A DNA stretch of 64,000 nt from Flavobacterium gillisiae (GTDB lineage: Bacteria; Bacteroidota; Bacteroidia; Flavobacteriales; Flavobacteriaceae): assembly GCF_900107635.1 (NCBI RefSeq), contig NZ_FNRD01000011.1:1-64000 (forward strand). The letters are read 5' to 3'. Positions 62,227 through 64,000 of this stretch are shown piece after piece; within the stretch, counting starts at the first letter, position 1; every line of letters begins with the position of its first letter. The notes beneath the pieces were generated by a model. The model worked only from the letters and a program-made list of their open reading frames with translations. It ran no database searches and was not told where the DNA came from. The position numbers were made by a program, and so were the translations under genes.

Positions 62227-64000
62227 TTAACCTTTTAACCAAGCTTCTCTTAATGTCTTTTTAGTTGCGTCGGTTGCATCTAGGGCTGCTTTCTCTTCAT
62301 AAGGAAGATTGATCTTTCCTTTAAGAACTTGTTCAGCTCCATTGCGTTTTATTTTAACAGTAATAGCGTCGTTTTCTTTCCAGTTCTGACTTTCGCTAAT
62401 CATATCGTAGATGTTGTCCAGAGAATACGGCTTGTCGTTTATAGCCATTATAATATCACCTCCTTTAAGATCTAAGGCAGTATAAAAAGGATTTAATTCG
62501 ATATTCGGAATAACAACAATTTCTTTGGTCTCTGGATTTACAGTGATGTACGGTACTTGTCCTTTTAGGAATACATTTCCAGGAGATTTTACAGTAGACT
62601 GTGTAACGCCAACTTTTGCAAAGTAAGTTTCGTATGGAATAGGAGTAGTTCCAGCTACATAAGTTGCAAGAAAAGCGCCTACTTCAGGGTAGGTTAAAGA
62701 AGTGATTTTAGCAAAGAGTTCGTCGTCGTTAAATGGTTTTGAAACGCCATATTCACTAGATAGTTTTTGCATCAAATCAAGAATTCCTCTTTCACCATTA
62801 CTTTTTTCTCTGATAATGATATCCAAACACATTCCTATCAACGATCCTTTTTGGTATACGTTGATGTATTGGTCTTTGTATGGTTGTTTCAAAACATTAG
62901 CACTCATTGTGGTGAAAGACATGGTGTCGTTCATCGCAGCAGCACGTTCCATTTGGTCTGAAAGACGACTGTAAAAATCTTCTTCCGTGATTAAACCTTG
63001 GTTGATTTGGAACAGATTGGCAAAATATTCAGTAACACCTTCGTACATCCATAAATGAGCTGACATTTTTGGATTGTTGTAATCAAAATATTGGATTTCT
63101 TTCGAATGAATGCTAAGCGGAGTTACAATATGAAAAAATTCATGTGAAACTACATCCATCATCGACTTTACCAATTCTTCTTTTGGCATCAATTCTGGTA
63201 AAACAACTGTAGTAGCTGTAGGATGCTCTAAAGCTCCAAAACCTTTTGCATCATTTTCCTGCATGGTTGATAAATACAATAATACACTGTATTTTTTAGT
63301 TGCATTTATTTTACCTAAAAACGTCTTTTGTGCCGTCATCATCGTTTTCATCTCTGGTGTTATGCTTTCAGCAGTAACTTTTCCAGAAGGAGAATAAACG
63401 CTAATAAGGATTTCCATTCCGTCAACAGTAAAAGTCGTGTAGTCCGGTTTTGAATACATAATAGGGTTTTCGACCAATTCAGCATAACGAGTCGTGATAA
63501 AAGTGTCGGCAGTAGTGCTGGCATCCATATCAGTCATTGAAGTAGAACCCCATAGTGTTTCGGGATGGGTAATAGTAACTTTATAGGGTGTGGACATAAA
63601 GTTTGTAAAGTAACCTACAAAACAATGTGTGTTTAACATAATGTTTTTTCCTGCATCGATATTAGATCCTGCTGGTGAAAAGATATCCTCATCGCCAAAT
63701 TTTGTACCTTTCTCTGTGTCAAATGAATCATTTACTAAATAAGTGATTTTGTCCAGCGTTTTTGCTTTTGAAATGGACCAAGAATTAACGTCAACTTTTT
63801 TTACGGCTAGTAAATTACCTTTTGTGTCATAAGCTTTTAAATCTTCGATGTATCTACCGTAGTTGTCTTCTGAATAGGTTCCAGGAACTGTTTTAGGAAT
63901 GTGGTACGTAATTTCATCTGTTTTGATTGACGGCGCATTTACGGTTACCATTACTTGGTCATTCGTTATTACATCCAGATTAATTGCGACTTGAACCTGA
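62227..64000 (-). CDS. M61 family peptidase with C-terminal PDZ domain (5' end cut)
   Basis: A zinc metallopeptidase of the glycyl aminopeptidase type. The frame is open to the window edge and reads QVQVAINLDVITNDQVMV before the first ATG (63951), so the true start and any signal peptide lie outside. HEFFH with the following glutamate in YEGVTEYFA makes the zinc site. A PDZ-like domain (about the last 110 residues: LDLKGGDIIMAINDK) closes the protein. Family members are exported in Bacteroidetes. Confidence 0.92.
   Translation of the reverse strand, partial: QVQVAINLDVITNDQVMVTVNAPSIKTDEITYHIPKTVPGTYSEDNYGRYIEDLKAYDTKGNLLAVKKVDVNSWSISKAKTLDKITYLVNDSFDTEKGTKFGDEDIFSPAGSNIDAGKNIMLNTHCFVGYFTNFMSTPYKVTITHPETLWGSTSMTDMDASTTADTFITTRYAELVENPIMYSKPDYTTFTVDGMEILISVYSPSGKVTAESITPEMKTMMTAQKTFLGKINATKKYSVLLYLSTMQENDAKGFGALEHPTATTVVLPELMPKEELVKSMMDVVSHEFFHIVTPLSIHSKEIQYFDYNNPKMSAHLWMYEGVTEYFANLFQINQGLITEEDFYSRLSDQMERAAAMNDTMSFTTMSANVLKQPYKDQYINVYQKGSLIGMCLDIIIREKSNGERGILDLMQKLSSEYGVSKPFNDDELFAKITSLTYPEVGAFLATYVAGTTPIPYETYFAKVGVTQSTVKSPGNVFLKGQVPYITVNPETKEIVVIPNIELNPFYTALDLKGGDIIMAINDKPYSLDNIYDMISESQNWKENDAITVKIKRNGAEQVLKGKINLPYEEKAALDATDATKKTLREAWLKG

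Overview
The window looks like a chromosomal segment of a Bacteroidetes bacterium, most likely Flavobacterium or a close relative. The DNA is AT-rich, and promoters resemble the Bacteroidetes type (TTTG, about 19 nt, TAnnTTTG). Family content also fits: PorV/PorQ-like protein, DUF4105, DUF4369 lipoprotein, M61 peptidase, and the block recQ / kdsD-tatC-CMD-lptB. All family names were assigned by reading the proteins; no database search was run.

Layout. (1) 1-3.2 kb: a four-gene cassette of unknown function (conserved unknown, DUF5675, two small membrane proteins) with a divergent small HTH-like gene. It is bracketed by imperfect direct repeats of about 150 bp. (2) 3.2-40.0 kb: a large surface-polysaccharide locus. 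It starts with a CpsB/YwqE-type phosphatase (minus strand), then Wzm permease, gmd and fcl (GDP-L-fucose), Wzt ATPase, and a run of glycosyltransferases (GT-D, several GT2, DUF5672, GT4) with an FkbM methyltransferase. Next come a fused cytidylyltransferase-HAD phosphatase and a short NeuB-like synthase (nonulosonic acid, possibly KDN), a 150-bp tandem repeat block, and an unassigned GT-B-like protein. Two MBOAT-SGNH acyltransferase pairs follow, with a decayed third SGNH gene. The locus ends with more GT4/GT2/exostosin enzymes, a second methyltransferase, a Wzy/WaaL-like membrane protein and a polyprenyl-phosphate sugar transferase. (3) 40.5-64 kb: housekeeping and envelope genes, including pssA, GH25 lysozyme, lptB, tatC, kdsD, recQ, a hybrid histidine kinase, msrB, idi, queD, bcp, manA, two tRNA-Thr genes, a DUF4369 lipoprotein and an M61 peptidase cut by the window end.

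How the parts fit. GDP-fucose and a CMP-nonulosonate are made in the locus. About seventeen glycosyltransferases assemble the glycan, two acyltransferase systems and two methyltransferases decorate it, and Wzm/Wzt probably exports it. Man-6-P from manA (outside the locus) can feed both GDP-fucose and, if the sugar is KDN, the nonulosonate branch. No Wzx flippase or Wzc kinase is visible.

Most notable observations: the repeat-bracketed DUF5675 cassette; a composition break inside wzt that separates the ATPase core from its specificity domain; the NeuA-HAD fusion beside a SAF-less NeuB; MBOAT copies with a nearly identical internal block; a poly-A frameshift in a GT2 gene; an msrB whose lipoprotein-type signal sequence is cut off by an in-frame stop; and a 31-bp GC-rich element present in opposite orientations on the two sides of the polysaccharide locus.
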